Below are positions 27,417 to 36,691 of a stretch of DNA of 64,000 nt, in pieces. Position 1 is the stretch's first letter. Each line of letters opens with the position of its first letter. A program made the translations under genes and the position numbers. The stretch is from Frigoribacterium sp. PvP032 (GTDB taxonomy: Bacteria; Actinomycetota; Actinomycetes; Actinomycetales; Microbacteriaceae), in contig NZ_JAFIBM010000001.1 of NCBI RefSeq assembly GCF_017833035.1, positions 1,550,001-1,614,000 of the forward strand, written 5' to 3'. The notes below the pieces were generated by a model, which searched no databases, was not told the origin of the DNA, and was given only the letters and a program-made list of their open reading frames with translations.

Positions 27417-28499
27417 ATGACCAGGTTCAGTCCCGAGCTGCTCGACGGCGGCGCCGACGACGTGCTGCCCGCCACCCGCGAGGAGGCGGCGACGAGCTCG
27501 CCGAACCGCTTCGTGCTGACGATGCGCCGGCTCTTCTCCAACCGAGGCGCCTCCGTCGGCCTCGTCGCCGTGCTGCTGCTCTTCGCCTTCGCGTTCCTCG
27601 GGCCGCTCGTGTCGCCGTGGGCCTACGACTACATCGACTACACGGCGCTCTCGTCGCCCCCGACGGCCGCGCACTGGTTCGGCACCAACAACATCGGGCA
27701 GGACGTGTTCGCCCAGACCGCCCGCGGCATGCAGAAGTCCTTGCTGATCGGCCTGCTCGTCGCCCTGTTCTCGACCGCCATCGCCGGGTTCCTCGGCGCG
27801 ATGGCCGGCTACTTCGGCGGCTGGGTCGACCGCGTCGTGATGATCTTCGTCGACCTGCTGCTCGTCCTGCCGTCGTTCCTGATCATCGCGATCCTGTCGC
27901 CGCGCCTGAAGCAGTTCGGCTGGCTGATCCTAGTCGCGCTGCTCGCCCTCTTCGGCTGGATGATCACGGCGCGCGTGGTGCGGTCGCTCACCCTCAGCAT
28001 CAAGGAGCGGGAGTTCATCCGCGCCGCGCGCTACATGGGCATCGGCCACTTCACGATCATCACGCGGCACATCCTCCCGAACGTCGCGTCGTTCCTCGTC
28101 ATCGACGCCACGATCGCGATCGGGGCCGCCGTGCTCACCGAGTCGGGGCTGTCGTACTTCGGCTTCGGCGTGCAGCCGCCCGACGTCTCGCTCGGCACGC
28201 TGATCGCCCAGAACCAGAACGTGGCGACGACCAAGCCGTGGCTGTTCTTCTTCGCCGCCGGCGCGCTGATCGTGTTCGCCCTCGCGAGCAACCTGCTCGG
28301 CGACGGCCTCCGCGACGCGCTCGACCCCACCTCGACGGCCGGCCGCACCGGTCGCCGTCGCCGCCTGCGCGCGGGCGGTCGGGGACGAGGAGGCGCCGCC
28401 CCCGTCGGCCGCGCCGCCGCGCTGTCCGAGGACGCGCCCGCCGCACCCGGCGGGACCGTCCCCACCGCCCGGACCCGACCTGCGGGGGAGACCCGATGA
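27417..28499 (+). CDS. Peptide ABC transporter permease (DppC type)
   Basis: A 360-residue DppC/OppC permease: a charged cytoplasmic N-terminus, the first helix near 45-65, six helices in all, and the EAA loop EFIRAARYMGIGHFTIITRH near residue 200. The C-terminal 50 residues are Arg/Ala/Pro-rich and probably disordered. GGGGAG precedes the ATG. The stop overlaps the ATG of the ATPase gene. Confidence 0.94.
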   Translation: MTRFSPELLDGGADDVLPATREEAATSSPNRFVLTMRRLFSNRGASVGLVAVLLLFAFAFLGPLVSPWAYDYIDYTALSSPPTAAHWFGTNNIGQDVFAQTARGMQKSLLIGLLVALFSTAIAGFLGAMAGYFGGWVDRVVMIFVDLLLVLPSFLIIAILSPRLKQFGWLILVALLALFGWMITARVVRSLTLSIKEREFIRAARYMGIGHFTIITRHILPNVASFLVIDATIAIGAAVLTESGLSYFGFGVQPPDVSLGTLIAQNQNVATTKPWLFFFAAGALIVFALASNLLGDGLRDALDPTSTAGRTGRRRRLRAGGRGRGGAAPVGRAAALSEDAPAAPGGTVPTARTRPAGETR

Positions 28500-30616
28500 C
28501 CCTCACCGATCCCGTCGTCCCGACCCGCGCCTCCTCGGGGCCGGTGCTCGAGGTGCGCGACCTGCACGTGACCTTCCCGACGCCGGACGGGCCCGTCAGG
28601 GCCGTCCGCGGCATCGACCTGACGCTGCACAGGGGCGAGGTGCTCGGCATCGTCGGCGAGTCCGGCTCGGGCAAGTCGGTGACGAGCACCGCGATCCTCG
28701 GCCTTCTGCCGTCGACCGCCCAGGTCACCGGGTCGATCCGGCTCGACGGCGAGGAGCTGCTCGGCAAGGGCGACAAGGCGATGTCGGCCATCCGCGGCGC
28801 CCGCATCGCGATGGTGTTCCAGGACCCGCTGTCGGCCTTCACGCCCGTCTACACGGTCGGGCAGCAGATCGCCGAGACGGTGCTGATCCACCGCGGGGGC
28901 AGCAAGGCCGAGGCCCGCGCCCGCGCCGTCGAGCTGCTCGGCCTCGTGGGCATCCCCGAGCCGGAGCGGCGGGTCGACTCCTTCCCGCACGAGTTCTCGG
29001 GCGGCATGCGCCAGCGCGCCATGATCGCCATGGCGATCGCCAACGACCCCGACGTGATCCTCGCCGACGAGCCGACCACGGCCCTCGACGTGACGATCCA
29101 GGCACAGGTCATCTCGGTGCTGCGCACGGCCCAGCGCGAGACCGGGGCAGCCCTCGTCTTCGTCAGCCACGACCTCGGCGTCATCGCCGGCTTCGCCGAC
29201 CGCATCGCCGTCATGTACGCGGGGCGGGTCGTCGAGACGGCCACGGCGGAGGACCTCTTCGCCAACCCGCGCATGCCGTACACAGTCGGGCTGATCGGTG
29301 CGCTGCCGCGCCTCGACCAGCGGAGCGACCAGCCGCTCGTGCCGATCCCCGGCACGCCGCCGTCGCTGCTCTCGCTGGCGCCCGGCTGCCCCTTCGCCGC
29401 CCGCTGCCCGCTCGTGCGCGACGACTGCCGCGCGGTCGAGCCCGCGCTCGAGCAGGCGCCCTCTGTCGAGGCCGGGCACGCGGCGGCCTGCCTGCACTCG
29501 GACGAGCTGATCGGCGAGGGCACCGAGCCCGAGGAGGTCTACGACCTGCCAGAGGCGCCGCGGTCGGCCCTGTCGCGCGTCGCCCGCGAGGAGCGCGAGC
29601 GCGTGCTGCACGTCGAGGGGCTCGTGAAGACGTTCCCGATCACGAAGGGCGCCGTGTTCAAGCGCCGGGTCGGCACCGTCTGGGCCGTCGACGGCGTCGA
29701 CCTCGACGTGCGGCGCGGCGAGACGCTCGGCCTCGTGGGGGAGTCGGGCTCCGGCAAGAGCACGACCCTGCACGAGATCATGGACCTGCAGCGGCCAGAG
29801 GCCGGCACCATCGAGCTGCTGGGGACCGACCTCTCGTCGGGCAAGCTCGACCGCTCGACCGTCGCGCGCCTCCGGAGCACCGTCTCGATGGTGTTCCAGG
29901 ACCCGATGGCGAGCCTCGACCCCCGGCAGCCGGTGAGCGACATCGTCGCCGAGCCGCTGCGGGCGGCCGGGCGGTCGGCCGACGAGATCGGACGGCGCGT
30001 GCCCGAGCTGATGCGGCTGGTCGGCCTCGAGCCCGCCGCCGCGACCCGGTACCCGCACGAGTTCTCGGGCGGGCAGCGGCAGCGCATCTCGATCGCCAGG
30101 GCGCTCGCCGCCGACCCGTCGCTGGTCGTGCTCGACGAGCCGGTCTCGGCCCTCGACGTGTCGATCCAGGCCGGCGTGCTCAACCTGCTCGCCGAGCTCA
30201 AGGCGACGCTCGACCTGTCGTACCTCTTCGTGTCGCACGACCTCGCGGTGATCCGTCACGTGGCGGACCGCATCACCGTGATGTACCTCGGGCGCACCGT
30301 CGAGACCGGGCCGGTCGACGACGTGTTCGAGCACCCGCTGCACCCGTACACGCGGGCGCTGCTGTCGGCCGTGCCCGTGCCCGACCCCGTAGTCGAGCGG
30401 GCGCGCGAGCACATCCTGCTGCCCGGCGACCCGCCGAGCCCGACGGTGCAGCAGACCGGCTGCCGGTTCCGCAGCCGCTGCCCGCTGTTCGCCCTGCTGC
30501 CCGACGACAAGAAGCGCGCGTGCGTCGAGGACGTCCCCGCGATGCTGCCGCACGGCCGCGAGGGGGAGGACCACACGGCCGCGTGCCACTGGGCCGAGGA
30601 GGAGGTGCCGGCGTAG
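28496..30616 (+). CDS. Peptide ABC transporter, fused double ATPase (DppD-DppF)
   Basis: A 706-residue protein carrying two complete ABC ATPase domains that are separate DppD and DppF subunits in many bacteria. Half 1 has GESGSGKSV (near residue 55), signature FSGGMRQRAM and ADEPTTALD. Half 2 has GESGSGKST (near 418), FSGGQRQRISIARA and LDEPVSALD. Each half ends with the oligopeptide-transporter C-terminal region with clustered cysteines (CPFAARCPL and CRFRSRCPLF), which bind an iron-sulfur cluster in some homologues. It powers the importer and overlaps the permease gene by 4 bases. Confidence 0.95.
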   Translation: MTLTDPVVPTRASSGPVLEVRDLHVTFPTPDGPVRAVRGIDLTLHRGEVLGIVGESGSGKSVTSTAILGLLPSTAQVTGSIRLDGEELLGKGDKAMSAIRGARIAMVFQDPLSAFTPVYTVGQQIAETVLIHRGGSKAEARARAVELLGLVGIPEPERRVDSFPHEFSGGMRQRAMIAMAIANDPDVILADEPTTALDVTIQAQVISVLRTAQRETGAALVFVSHDLGVIAGFADRIAVMYAGRVVETATAEDLFANPRMPYTVGLIGALPRLDQRSDQPLVPIPGTPPSLLSLAPGCPFAARCPLVRDDCRAVEPALEQAPSVEAGHAAACLHSDELIGEGTEPEEVYDLPEAPRSALSRVAREERERVLHVEGLVKTFPITKGAVFKRRVGTVWAVDGVDLDVRRGETLGLVGESGSGKSTTLHEIMDLQRPEAGTIELLGTDLSSGKLDRSTVARLRSTVSMVFQDPMASLDPRQPVSDIVAEPLRAAGRSADEIGRRVPELMRLVGLEPAAATRYPHEFSGGQRQRISIARALAADPSLVVLDEPVSALDVSIQAGVLNLLAELKATLDLSYLFVSHDLAVIRHVADRITVMYLGRTVETGPVDDVFEHPLHPYTRALLSAVPVPDPVVERAREHILLPGDPPSPTVQQTGCRFRSRCPLFALLPDDKKRACVEDVPAMLPHGREGEDHTAACHWAEEEVPA

Positions 30617-30634
30617 GAGGTGCCGGCGCCGGTC

Positions 30635-30961
30635 TCAGCCTGCGGCGAGGCGGACGACCAGCACCACGACCGCGACGATCGCCAGGTTCAGCGCGACGGT
30701 CAGCCGGAACGACGACTGGAACGACCGCTTGCGCGTCTTGTGCCGCAGCCGCCGCTGGGCCACGATCGCGCCCGGCCAGCCGCCAGCCAGGCCGAGCGTC
30801 AGCAGCGTCCGCTCGGACACGCGGCGGGCTCCGCGCCGCGCGGCGCGCTTGTCGAGGGCGTAGGCGATCACGGTCACGCCGTTCAGCGCGACCAGTGCCG
30901 CGACGATCGCGACGACGGCCCACGCGGTCGTCGGGTCGGTCACGCTCGGCAGGTCAGTCAC
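30635..30961 (-). CDS. DUF1294 small membrane protein
   Basis: A 108-residue protein with two hydrophobic segments (about 14-35 and 86-106) and, between them, the conserved YALDKRAAR, SERTLLTLGLAGGWPGA and RHKTRKRSFQ of the DUF1294 family. The biochemical role is unknown. It overlaps the end of ybaK by 8 bases, so it is the last gene of glgX-ybaK-DUF1294. Confidence 0.85.
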   Translation of the reverse strand: MTDLPSVTDPTTAWAVVAIVAALVALNGVTVIAYALDKRAARRGARRVSERTLLTLGLAGGWPGAIVAQRRLRHKTRKRSFQSSFRLTVALNLAIVAVVVLVVRLAAG

Positions 30962-31451
30962 GGGCGATGGGCAGCAGCCGCGCCCCGGTGGCGCGCACCA
31001 GGTCGTCGGGAGCGATCTCGAGGTCGAGCCCGCGCCTCCCTGCGCTGACGAAGACGGTGGCGAAGGAGGCGGCGCTCGCGTCGACGACCGTCGCCAGCGT
31101 CGTGCGCTGCCCGACCGGGCTGATGCCGCCCACGACGTAGCCCGTCCGACGCTCGGCCACGGCGGGGTCGGCGAGCTTGGCCTTCTTCGCGCCGACGGCG
31201 GCGGCCAGGGCCTTGAGGTCGAGGCGACGGGCGACCGGCACGACGGCGACGACGAGGACGTCGTCGGCCGCGGCGACGAGCGTCTTGAAGACGCGGTCCT
31301 CGGACAGGCCGAGCTCGGCCGCCGCCTCCTCGCCGAAGTTCGTCGCGGTGTCGTGGTGCTCGTAGGCGTGCGCGGTGAACGGGATGCCCGCCGCGGTCAG
31401 GGCGACGGTGGCCGGGGTGCCCGCGCCCGATGCTGCGCGGCCGCCGCTCAC
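30954..31451 (-). CDS. ybaK: Cys-tRNA(Pro) deacylase, YbaK/EbsC family
   Basis: A 165-residue trans-editing enzyme that removes cysteine mischarged on tRNA(Pro). Family segments seen are YEHHDTATNFGEEAA near residue 28, RVFKTLVAAADD near 52, the Lys-rich AAAVGAKKAKLA near 83, and TGYVVGGISPVGQRT near 103. The GTG start at 31451 overlaps the glgX stop (GTGA), which decides the start. Confidence 0.92.
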   Translation of the reverse strand: MSGGRAASGAGTPATVALTAAGIPFTAHAYEHHDTATNFGEEAAAELGLSEDRVFKTLVAAADDVLVVAVVPVARRLDLKALAAAVGAKKAKLADPAVAERRTGYVVGGISPVGQRTTLATVVDASAASFATVFVSAGRRGLDLEIAPDDLVRATGARLLPIARD

Positions 31452-33454
31452 GGCACCGCCCGGAAGATCACGACCGTCGGCGCCGACACGAGCACCTCGT
31501 CGCCCGGCTCGAGGGGGTGCAGCTCGGCGGAGTCGTCGCTCGACCAGAGCGGCTCCCAGCCCGCGACGCCCTCGGAGCGGGCGAGCCGGACGGCCGCCGC
31601 CGACTCGGCGCCGTGCACCAGCACGAGCACCGTGTTCTGTGCCTCGTTCTCGGGCGTCGAGCGAGCCACGTACTGGACGGTGCGGACGTGCGGGTCCTCC
31701 CACTCGTCCTGGCGCATCTCGGCACCGGTCGCGTCGGCCCAGGTGATGTCGTTGGCGCTCAGGGTGCAGGCGCCCTCGAGGCCGAAGCGGATCGGACGGA
31801 GCGCCGGGTTCTCCCGGCGGATCCGCGCGAGCGCCGCGACGTCGTCGTGCAGGCCCTGCTGCCAGGGCTGCGTCGCCCAGTCGACCCAGGTCAGCTCGCT
31901 GTCGGTGCAGTAGCCGTTGTTGTTGCCGCGCTGCGTGCGGCCGCGCTCGTCGCCGGCGGTGAGCATCGGCACGCCCGACGACACGAAGAGGGTGCCGAGC
32001 AGGTTGCGCATCGAGCGGCGTCGCGCGTCGCTGATCCACGGGTTGTCGCTGTGCCCCTCGACGCCGTGGTTGAACGAGCGGTTGTCGTCGGTGCCGTCGC
32101 GGTTCTGCTCGCCGTTGCTGAGGTTGTGCTTGGCGTCGTAGGAGACGAGGTCGAGCAGGGTGAAGCCGTCGTGGGCCGTGACGAAGTTCAGCCCGGCCAG
32201 CGGCCCGCGGTCGTGGGCGAAGACGTTGCTCGACCCGCTGAGCTTCGAGGCGAAGCTGCCGACGCCGGTCGGGGGAGTGCCCTGGGCCCTGGCGGTCGCC
32301 ACGTCCGTCAGCCAGAAGTCCCTGGCCCGGTTGCGGAAGCGGTCGTTCCACTCGATCCAGCCATCGGGGAAGGCGCCGGTCTGCCAGCCGCCCGCGCCGA
32401 CGTCCCACGGCTCGGCGACCATCTTGACGCCGGCCAGGGCCGGGTCGGAGACGATGTCGTGCAGCAGCGGGTGGTCGGGGTCGAAGACGTGGCCCGCGTT
32501 GCGGCCGAGCGTCGCGGCGAGGTCGAAGCGGAAGCCGTCGATCTGCATCTCGGTCGCCCAGTAGCGCAGCGAGTCCATCACGAGGCGGTGCGCGGCGGGG
32601 TGGCTCGTGTCGAGCGAGTTGCCGCAGCCGGTCACGTCGACGGGGCGGCCCTCGGCGTCGTGCCGGTAGTACGCGGCGGCGTCGAGGCCACGGAGGCTCG
32701 TCACGGGCCCGCCGTCCTCGCCCTCCTCGGCGGTGTGGTTGTAGACGACGTCGAGCCAGACCTCGATGCCCGCCTCGTGCAGCAGGCGCACCATCCCCTT
32801 GAACTCGCGGACGACGGCGGAGGCGCCCGCCAGCTGGGCGTCCCGGCTCGCGTACGCCGCGTGCGGCGCGAAGTACGACAGCGTGTTGTAGCCCCAGTAG
32901 TTCTCGATGCCCTGCGCGACGAGGCGCTGCTCGTCGACGTGCTGGTGCACCGGCAGCAGCTGGACGGCCGTGACCCCGAGCCCCTTCAGGTAGGCGATGG
33001 TCGTGTCGGCGGCGAGCCCCGCGTAGGTGCCGCGCAGCTCGTCGGGCACGAAGGGCGCGAGCCGCGTCAGGCCGCGGACGTGGGCCTCGTAGACGACCAC
33101 CCGGTCGAGCGGGGTGCGCGGCTTCTCGACGCCGCCCCAGTCGAACGACTCGTCGATCACGGTGGCGCGGTGCTCGCCGTGGCCGGTGCGGCCGAGGCCG
33201 CGGGCCCACGGGTCGAGCAGGGCGGGGCGCTCGGCGCCGTCGGTGCGGAGCCAGTAGCGCCGTCCCGGCGTCAGCGCGCCGTCGGTCGCGCTCCACACGT
33301 CGTGCTCGTCGCGGACGAGGGGGACGACCCGGTCGTGGGGCGCGTCGTCGATCACGACCTCGAGGCGCTCGGCCGACGACGAGAACACGCGGAGCGTCGG
33401 CCCGTCCGGCCCCTGGCGCACTCCGAGGTCGGCGAGGGGGTCGATGTCGGGCAC
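31448..33454 (-). CDS. glgX: Glycogen debranching enzyme (GlgX type)
   Basis: A 668-residue GH13_11 isoamylase/GlgX: an N-terminal CBM48 (about 15-130), a catalytic barrel with nucleophile Asp near 311 (DGFRFDLAATLGR), acid Glu near 348 (VAEPWDVG), and a C-terminal beta domain. It hydrolyses alpha-1,6 branches of glycogen and complements glgE/glgB located 12 kb away. The GTG at 33454 gives the usual N-terminus. TACTGT at 33463-33468 on the minus strand is 8 bases before it, so the transcript may be leaderless. TreX-like assignment is a possible alternative. Confidence 0.92.
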   Translation of the reverse strand: MPDIDPLADLGVRQGPDGPTLRVFSSSAERLEVVIDDAPHDRVVPLVRDEHDVWSATDGALTPGRRYWLRTDGAERPALLDPWARGLGRTGHGEHRATVIDESFDWGGVEKPRTPLDRVVVYEAHVRGLTRLAPFVPDELRGTYAGLAADTTIAYLKGLGVTAVQLLPVHQHVDEQRLVAQGIENYWGYNTLSYFAPHAAYASRDAQLAGASAVVREFKGMVRLLHEAGIEVWLDVVYNHTAEEGEDGGPVTSLRGLDAAAYYRHDAEGRPVDVTGCGNSLDTSHPAAHRLVMDSLRYWATEMQIDGFRFDLAATLGRNAGHVFDPDHPLLHDIVSDPALAGVKMVAEPWDVGAGGWQTGAFPDGWIEWNDRFRNRARDFWLTDVATARAQGTPPTGVGSFASKLSGSSNVFAHDRGPLAGLNFVTAHDGFTLLDLVSYDAKHNLSNGEQNRDGTDDNRSFNHGVEGHSDNPWISDARRRSMRNLLGTLFVSSGVPMLTAGDERGRTQRGNNNGYCTDSELTWVDWATQPWQQGLHDDVAALARIRRENPALRPIRFGLEGACTLSANDITWADATGAEMRQDEWEDPHVRTVQYVARSTPENEAQNTVLVLVHGAESAAAVRLARSEGVAGWEPLWSSDDSAELHPLEPGDEVLVSAPTVVIFRAVP

Positions 33455-33548
33455 GGGACCTACAGTAGATGAGGGCCGACACGGGCCCGAGACCTGATCG
33501 GCCGACCCGGGCGACCGACACGACCGACCGACCGGCAGGAGGCGCCCC

Positions 33549-34715
33549 ATGGCCGTCTACCTCGACCACGCCGCGACGACGCCGATGCACCCCGCGGCCA
33601 TCGCTGCGTACGCCGCGGCCCTCGGCACGGTCGGCAATCCCTCCTCGATCCACTCCGCGGGCCAGGGCGCCAAGCGCGTGCTCGAGGAGGCGCGTGAACG
33701 CGTCGCCGCCTCCCTCGGCTGCGAGCCCATCGAGGTCGTCTTCACCTCGGGCGGCACCGAGTCCGTCAACCTCGGGGTCAAGGGCCTCTGGTGGGCGAGG
33801 CAGGCCGACCGGCCGCGCCCGCGCCTCCTCGTGCCCGCCGGCGAGCACCACGCCACCGTCGACGCCGTCGAGTGGCTCGAGCGGCACGACGGCGCCGTCG
33901 TGACCTGGCTGCCGCTCGACGAGCACGGCCGGCTGCGGGTCGACGCGCTCGCCGCGGCCCTCGACGAGCACGACGACGTCGCGCTGGTCAGCCTGCTCTG
34001 GGCCAACAACGAGGTCGGCACGCTGCAGCCGGTCGACGAGGTCGTGGCGCTCGCCGCCGCCCACGGGGTGCCGGTGCACTGCGACGCGGTGGCCGCGTAC
34101 GGGCAGGTGCCGATCGACTTCCGGGCGAGCGGCCTCGCCGCCCTGAGCGTCTCCGCCCACAAGATCGGCGGGCCGATCGGCATCGGCGCCCTCGCGCTCG
34201 CCCGCACGGCGACCGTCGAGCCCCTCATCCACGGCGGCGGTCAGCAGCGCCAGGTGCGCTCGGGCACCCAGGACGGCCCGGCCGCGGTCGCCTTCGCCGT
34301 CGCCGCCGAGCAGCCGCACCACCCGTACGAGCCGCTGCGCGACCGGCTCGTCGAGGGAGTGCTCGCCGCCGTCCCCACCGCCGTGCTCCGCGGCGATCCG
34401 GTCGACCGCCTCCCCGGCAACGCGCACTTCACGTTCCCCGGCTGCGAGGGCGACTCGCTGCTGTTCCTCCTCGACGCGGCGGGCGTCGCCGTCTCGACGG
34501 GGTCCGCCTGCCAGGCGGGCATCCCGGAGCCGTCGCACGTGCTGCTCGCGATGGGACTCACCGACGAGGAGGCGCGGGGCGCGCTCCGCATGACGGTCGG
34601 GCACACGAGCGCGGACGCCGACGTCGACGCGCTCCTCGCCGCACTGCCGGCCGCGGTCGCCCGCGCGACCCGCGCCGGCTACGCCGCGCACGCCCCCGCC
34701 TCCTTCGCTCGCTAG
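33549..34715 (+). CDS. Cysteine desulfurase (NifS/IscS-like)
   Basis: A 388-residue class V PLP enzyme that removes sulfur from cysteine. Motifs in order are YLDHAATTPMHPAA, GTESVNLGVKG, the PLP-stacking GEHHATV (His near 102), NNEVGTLQP, the PLP-lysine in SAHKIGG (near 206), and the sulfur-carrying Cys in TGSACQAG (near 322). In related actinobacteria this gene is followed by mnmA (tRNA 2-thiouridylase); mnmA is not here. GGAGG precedes the ATG. Confidence 0.94.
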   Translation: MAVYLDHAATTPMHPAAIAAYAAALGTVGNPSSIHSAGQGAKRVLEEARERVAASLGCEPIEVVFTSGGTESVNLGVKGLWWARQADRPRPRLLVPAGEHHATVDAVEWLERHDGAVVTWLPLDEHGRLRVDALAAALDEHDDVALVSLLWANNEVGTLQPVDEVVALAAAHGVPVHCDAVAAYGQVPIDFRASGLAALSVSAHKIGGPIGIGALALARTATVEPLIHGGGQQRQVRSGTQDGPAAVAFAVAAEQPHHPYEPLRDRLVEGVLAAVPTAVLRGDPVDRLPGNAHFTFPGCEGDSLLFLLDAAGVAVSTGSACQAGIPEPSHVLLAMGLTDEEARGALRMTVGHTSADADVDALLAALPAAVARATRAGYAAHAPASFAR

Positions 34716-34803
34716 CGCCGCTCGCGCCCGCCCCCGCGTCCCCGCGACTCGCGTGCGCCCGGTCGCTCGCACTACCTGCGTCCGCCGCCCGCTCGCCCGG
34801 TGA

Positions 34804-34948
34804 CTTGCCACTTCGCGGGCTCATCGACGCACCAGAACCCCCACGAAGTGGCAAGCAGCCCCCCGACGCGCCGTCGAACCGCGCGACCCCACAAGTGGGT
34901 TGCCACTTCGCGGGGCCATTCTCGTCGTGGAGCCCCGCCAAGTGGCAA
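34804..34948. repeat. Two inverted-repeat hairpins sharing TTGCCACTT arms
   Basis: Hairpin 1 is CTTGCCACTTCG (34804-34815) with CGAAGTGGCAAG (34844-34855), a perfect 12-bp match. Hairpin 2 is TTGCCACTT (34900-34908) with AAGTGGCAA (34940-34948), extended inward by GCGGGG/CCCCGC. They fill the gap between the desulfurase and the next gene. Nothing coding is seen in 34716-35064. Confidence 0.8.
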
Positions 34949-35064
34949 GGCCTCCCCCCGTAGCCACGCCCGATGGTTCCTACACAGGCGGAGGTCGCGA
35001 GCATTCGTCCCGGGCGCGTCGTCGGCGACTCGTTCTAGTTGGCGGTGCCCGCCAACATCGGGTG

Positions 35065-35970
35065 ATGCGTCTGCCGAGCCCGCTCCCCGTTCCGTTCGAC
35101 GAGCGCCCGTTCTCGGTCAGTGAGGCACTGCGGGCGGGAATCACGCCCGACCGTCTGCGGGCGTCCGATCTCGTCATCCCTCATCGAGGTACCCGCGCGC
35201 TGAGTGAACCAGACGGGTTGCGAGCGCGGGCCGAGGCCCTCGCGCCCCTGCTCGCCCCGGACGAGTTCTTCAGCCACACGACCGCGCTGGCGCTCTGGGG
35301 TCTCCCGCTTCCCGCCCGATGGGAGGACGGTCCCCTCCACGTCGCGGGCACGACGTCGCGGCAGCGCCGCCGTCGGGGAGTGATCGGCCACCGCCTCCTG
35401 CCGGGAACGCCTCGTTGGACGGCCGGCTCCCTCATGGTGGCGTCGCCCGTCGAGGCGTGGATCGAGTCGGCCGCGATGCTGGGCCTCGACGAGATCGTCC
35501 AGCTCGGAGACTCGCTCGCGGGTTCCTGGTCCACCGACCCGAGGGCACGTGGCATCGCCCTCGACGTTCTGGTGGACGCCTCGATAGCGGCTCGTCGGCG
35601 GCCAGGCCAGACCCGAGTGAGCCAGGCCTCGATGCTCGTCCGTGAACGCGTCGACTCCCCGCAGGAGACCCGGCTCCGCCTGCTCATCGTCCGTGCCGGC
35701 CTCCGGGAGCCGGAGGTGAACGTCAAGCGGAGGACGGCTGACGGCCTGTACCTCGGCAAGCCAGATCTCAGTTGGATGGTCGAGAAGGCAGCGGTCGACT
35801 TCGAGGGAGATGGTCATCGTACCGACAGGACGCAGTGGCAGCGGGACATCGATCGCAGGGAGAGGTTCGTGGACGACGGGTGGTCGTACCACCGGGTCAC
35901 CGATCGTCATCTGCAGCACCCCCTGTCCGGTCAGCTGCTCGCGCGTCTCCGACGCTCTCTCGAACGCTGA
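35065..35970 (+). CDS. Endonuclease-like protein (AbiEi-like N-terminus, DUF559-type C-terminus)
   Basis: A 301-residue protein common in Microbacteriaceae. The N-terminal half (FSVSEALRAGITPDRL, then FFSHTTALALWGLPLP) resembles the winged-helix AbiEi antitoxin family. The C-terminal half has KPDLSW...AVDFEGDGHR near residues 238-255 and RDIDRRERFVDDGW, the DUF559/Vsr-like nuclease fold with the Asp and Glu/Asp positions kept. No toxin partner is adjacent. The ATG at 35065 (MRLPSPLPV) starts the conserved part. Function is unknown; defence or DNA repair is conceivable. Confidence 0.7.
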   Translation: MRLPSPLPVPFDERPFSVSEALRAGITPDRLRASDLVIPHRGTRALSEPDGLRARAEALAPLLAPDEFFSHTTALALWGLPLPARWEDGPLHVAGTTSRQRRRRGVIGHRLLPGTPRWTAGSLMVASPVEAWIESAAMLGLDEIVQLGDSLAGSWSTDPRARGIALDVLVDASIAARRRPGQTRVSQASMLVRERVDSPQETRLRLLIVRAGLREPEVNVKRRTADGLYLGKPDLSWMVEKAAVDFEGDGHRTDRTQWQRDIDRRERFVDDGWSYHRVTDRHLQHPLSGQLLARLRRSLER

Positions 35971-36046
35971 CGACGGCATTCGCTCGCCTGCGAGAACGGA
36001 CGGGACGAGAGAACCCGGCGACGAGGGCGCGGGGCAGACTGGGGGG

Positions 36047-36691
36047 ATGCAGATGTACTCGGCGTCGAAGAGGGTCCGTGCTCGACAGGTCGCCGGGGAC
36101 GTCGTCGCCGTGGGTCTCGTGGTCGTGTTCGTCGCCCTCGGGCTGGCCGTCGCCTCCTTCGTCGGCGGCCTCGCCGAGCTGGGGCGTCAGATCGAGGAGG
36201 CGGGCGCCGGCTTCCAGGGGACGATGGACGACGCGTCGCGCGTCCTGGGCGGCATCCCGCTGCTGGGCGGTGCCGCGTCGGCCCCGTTCGACGGCGCAGC
36301 CGGAGCCGGGCAGACGCTCGTCGACGCAGGCCGCCAGCAGCAGGACGACGTGGGGCGCGCCGCGCTCGTGGCCGGGCTGCTCGTCGGCGGTCTGCCGAGC
36401 ATCGTGGTGCTGTGGGCCTGGCTGCGCGGGCGTCTCGCGTTCGTGCGCCGCGCCTCCTCGGTGCGGGGGCTGCTCGCGCTCCCAGGGGGAGACGACCTGC
36501 TCGCGCTGCGTGCCCTGACCGGACGCGACGCGAGGGCGGCGCTCGCCGTGGCGGCCGACCCCGTGGCCTCGTGGCGGGCCGGCGACCAGGAGGTGGTGCG
36601 TCGTCTCGCCGACGTCGCCCTCCGCGAGGCGGGAGTCGCACGGGCGCGGGCCGGTAAGCTCGGGGACCATGATCGCACTGGACTTCTCTGA
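36047..36691 (+). CDS. Membrane protein of unknown function upstream of prfB
   Basis: A 214-residue protein with two membrane helices (about 20-42 and 103-125) and an outside loop between them rich in Gly/Ala that contains [18 protein letters not shown]. The C-terminal 85 residues are soluble. No enzyme motif was seen. GGGGGG lies directly before ATG 36047; ATG 36053 is an alternative. Its last 23 bases overlap the prfB start, suggesting coupling. Confidence 0.7.
   Translation: MQMYSASKRVRARQVAGDVVAVGLVVVFVALGLAVASFVGGLAELGRQIEEAGAGFQGTMDDASRVLGGIPLLGGAASAPFDGAAGAGQTLVDAGRQQQDDVGRAALVAGLLVGGLPSIVVLWAWLRGRLAFVRRASSVRGLLALPGGDDLLALRALTGRDARAALAVAADPVASWRAGDQEVVRRLADVALREAGVARARAGKLGDHDRTGLL

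Noticed and set aside
34804-34948. CRISPR array
   Set aside because: Arms are inverted rather than direct, only four copies, no uniform spacers.
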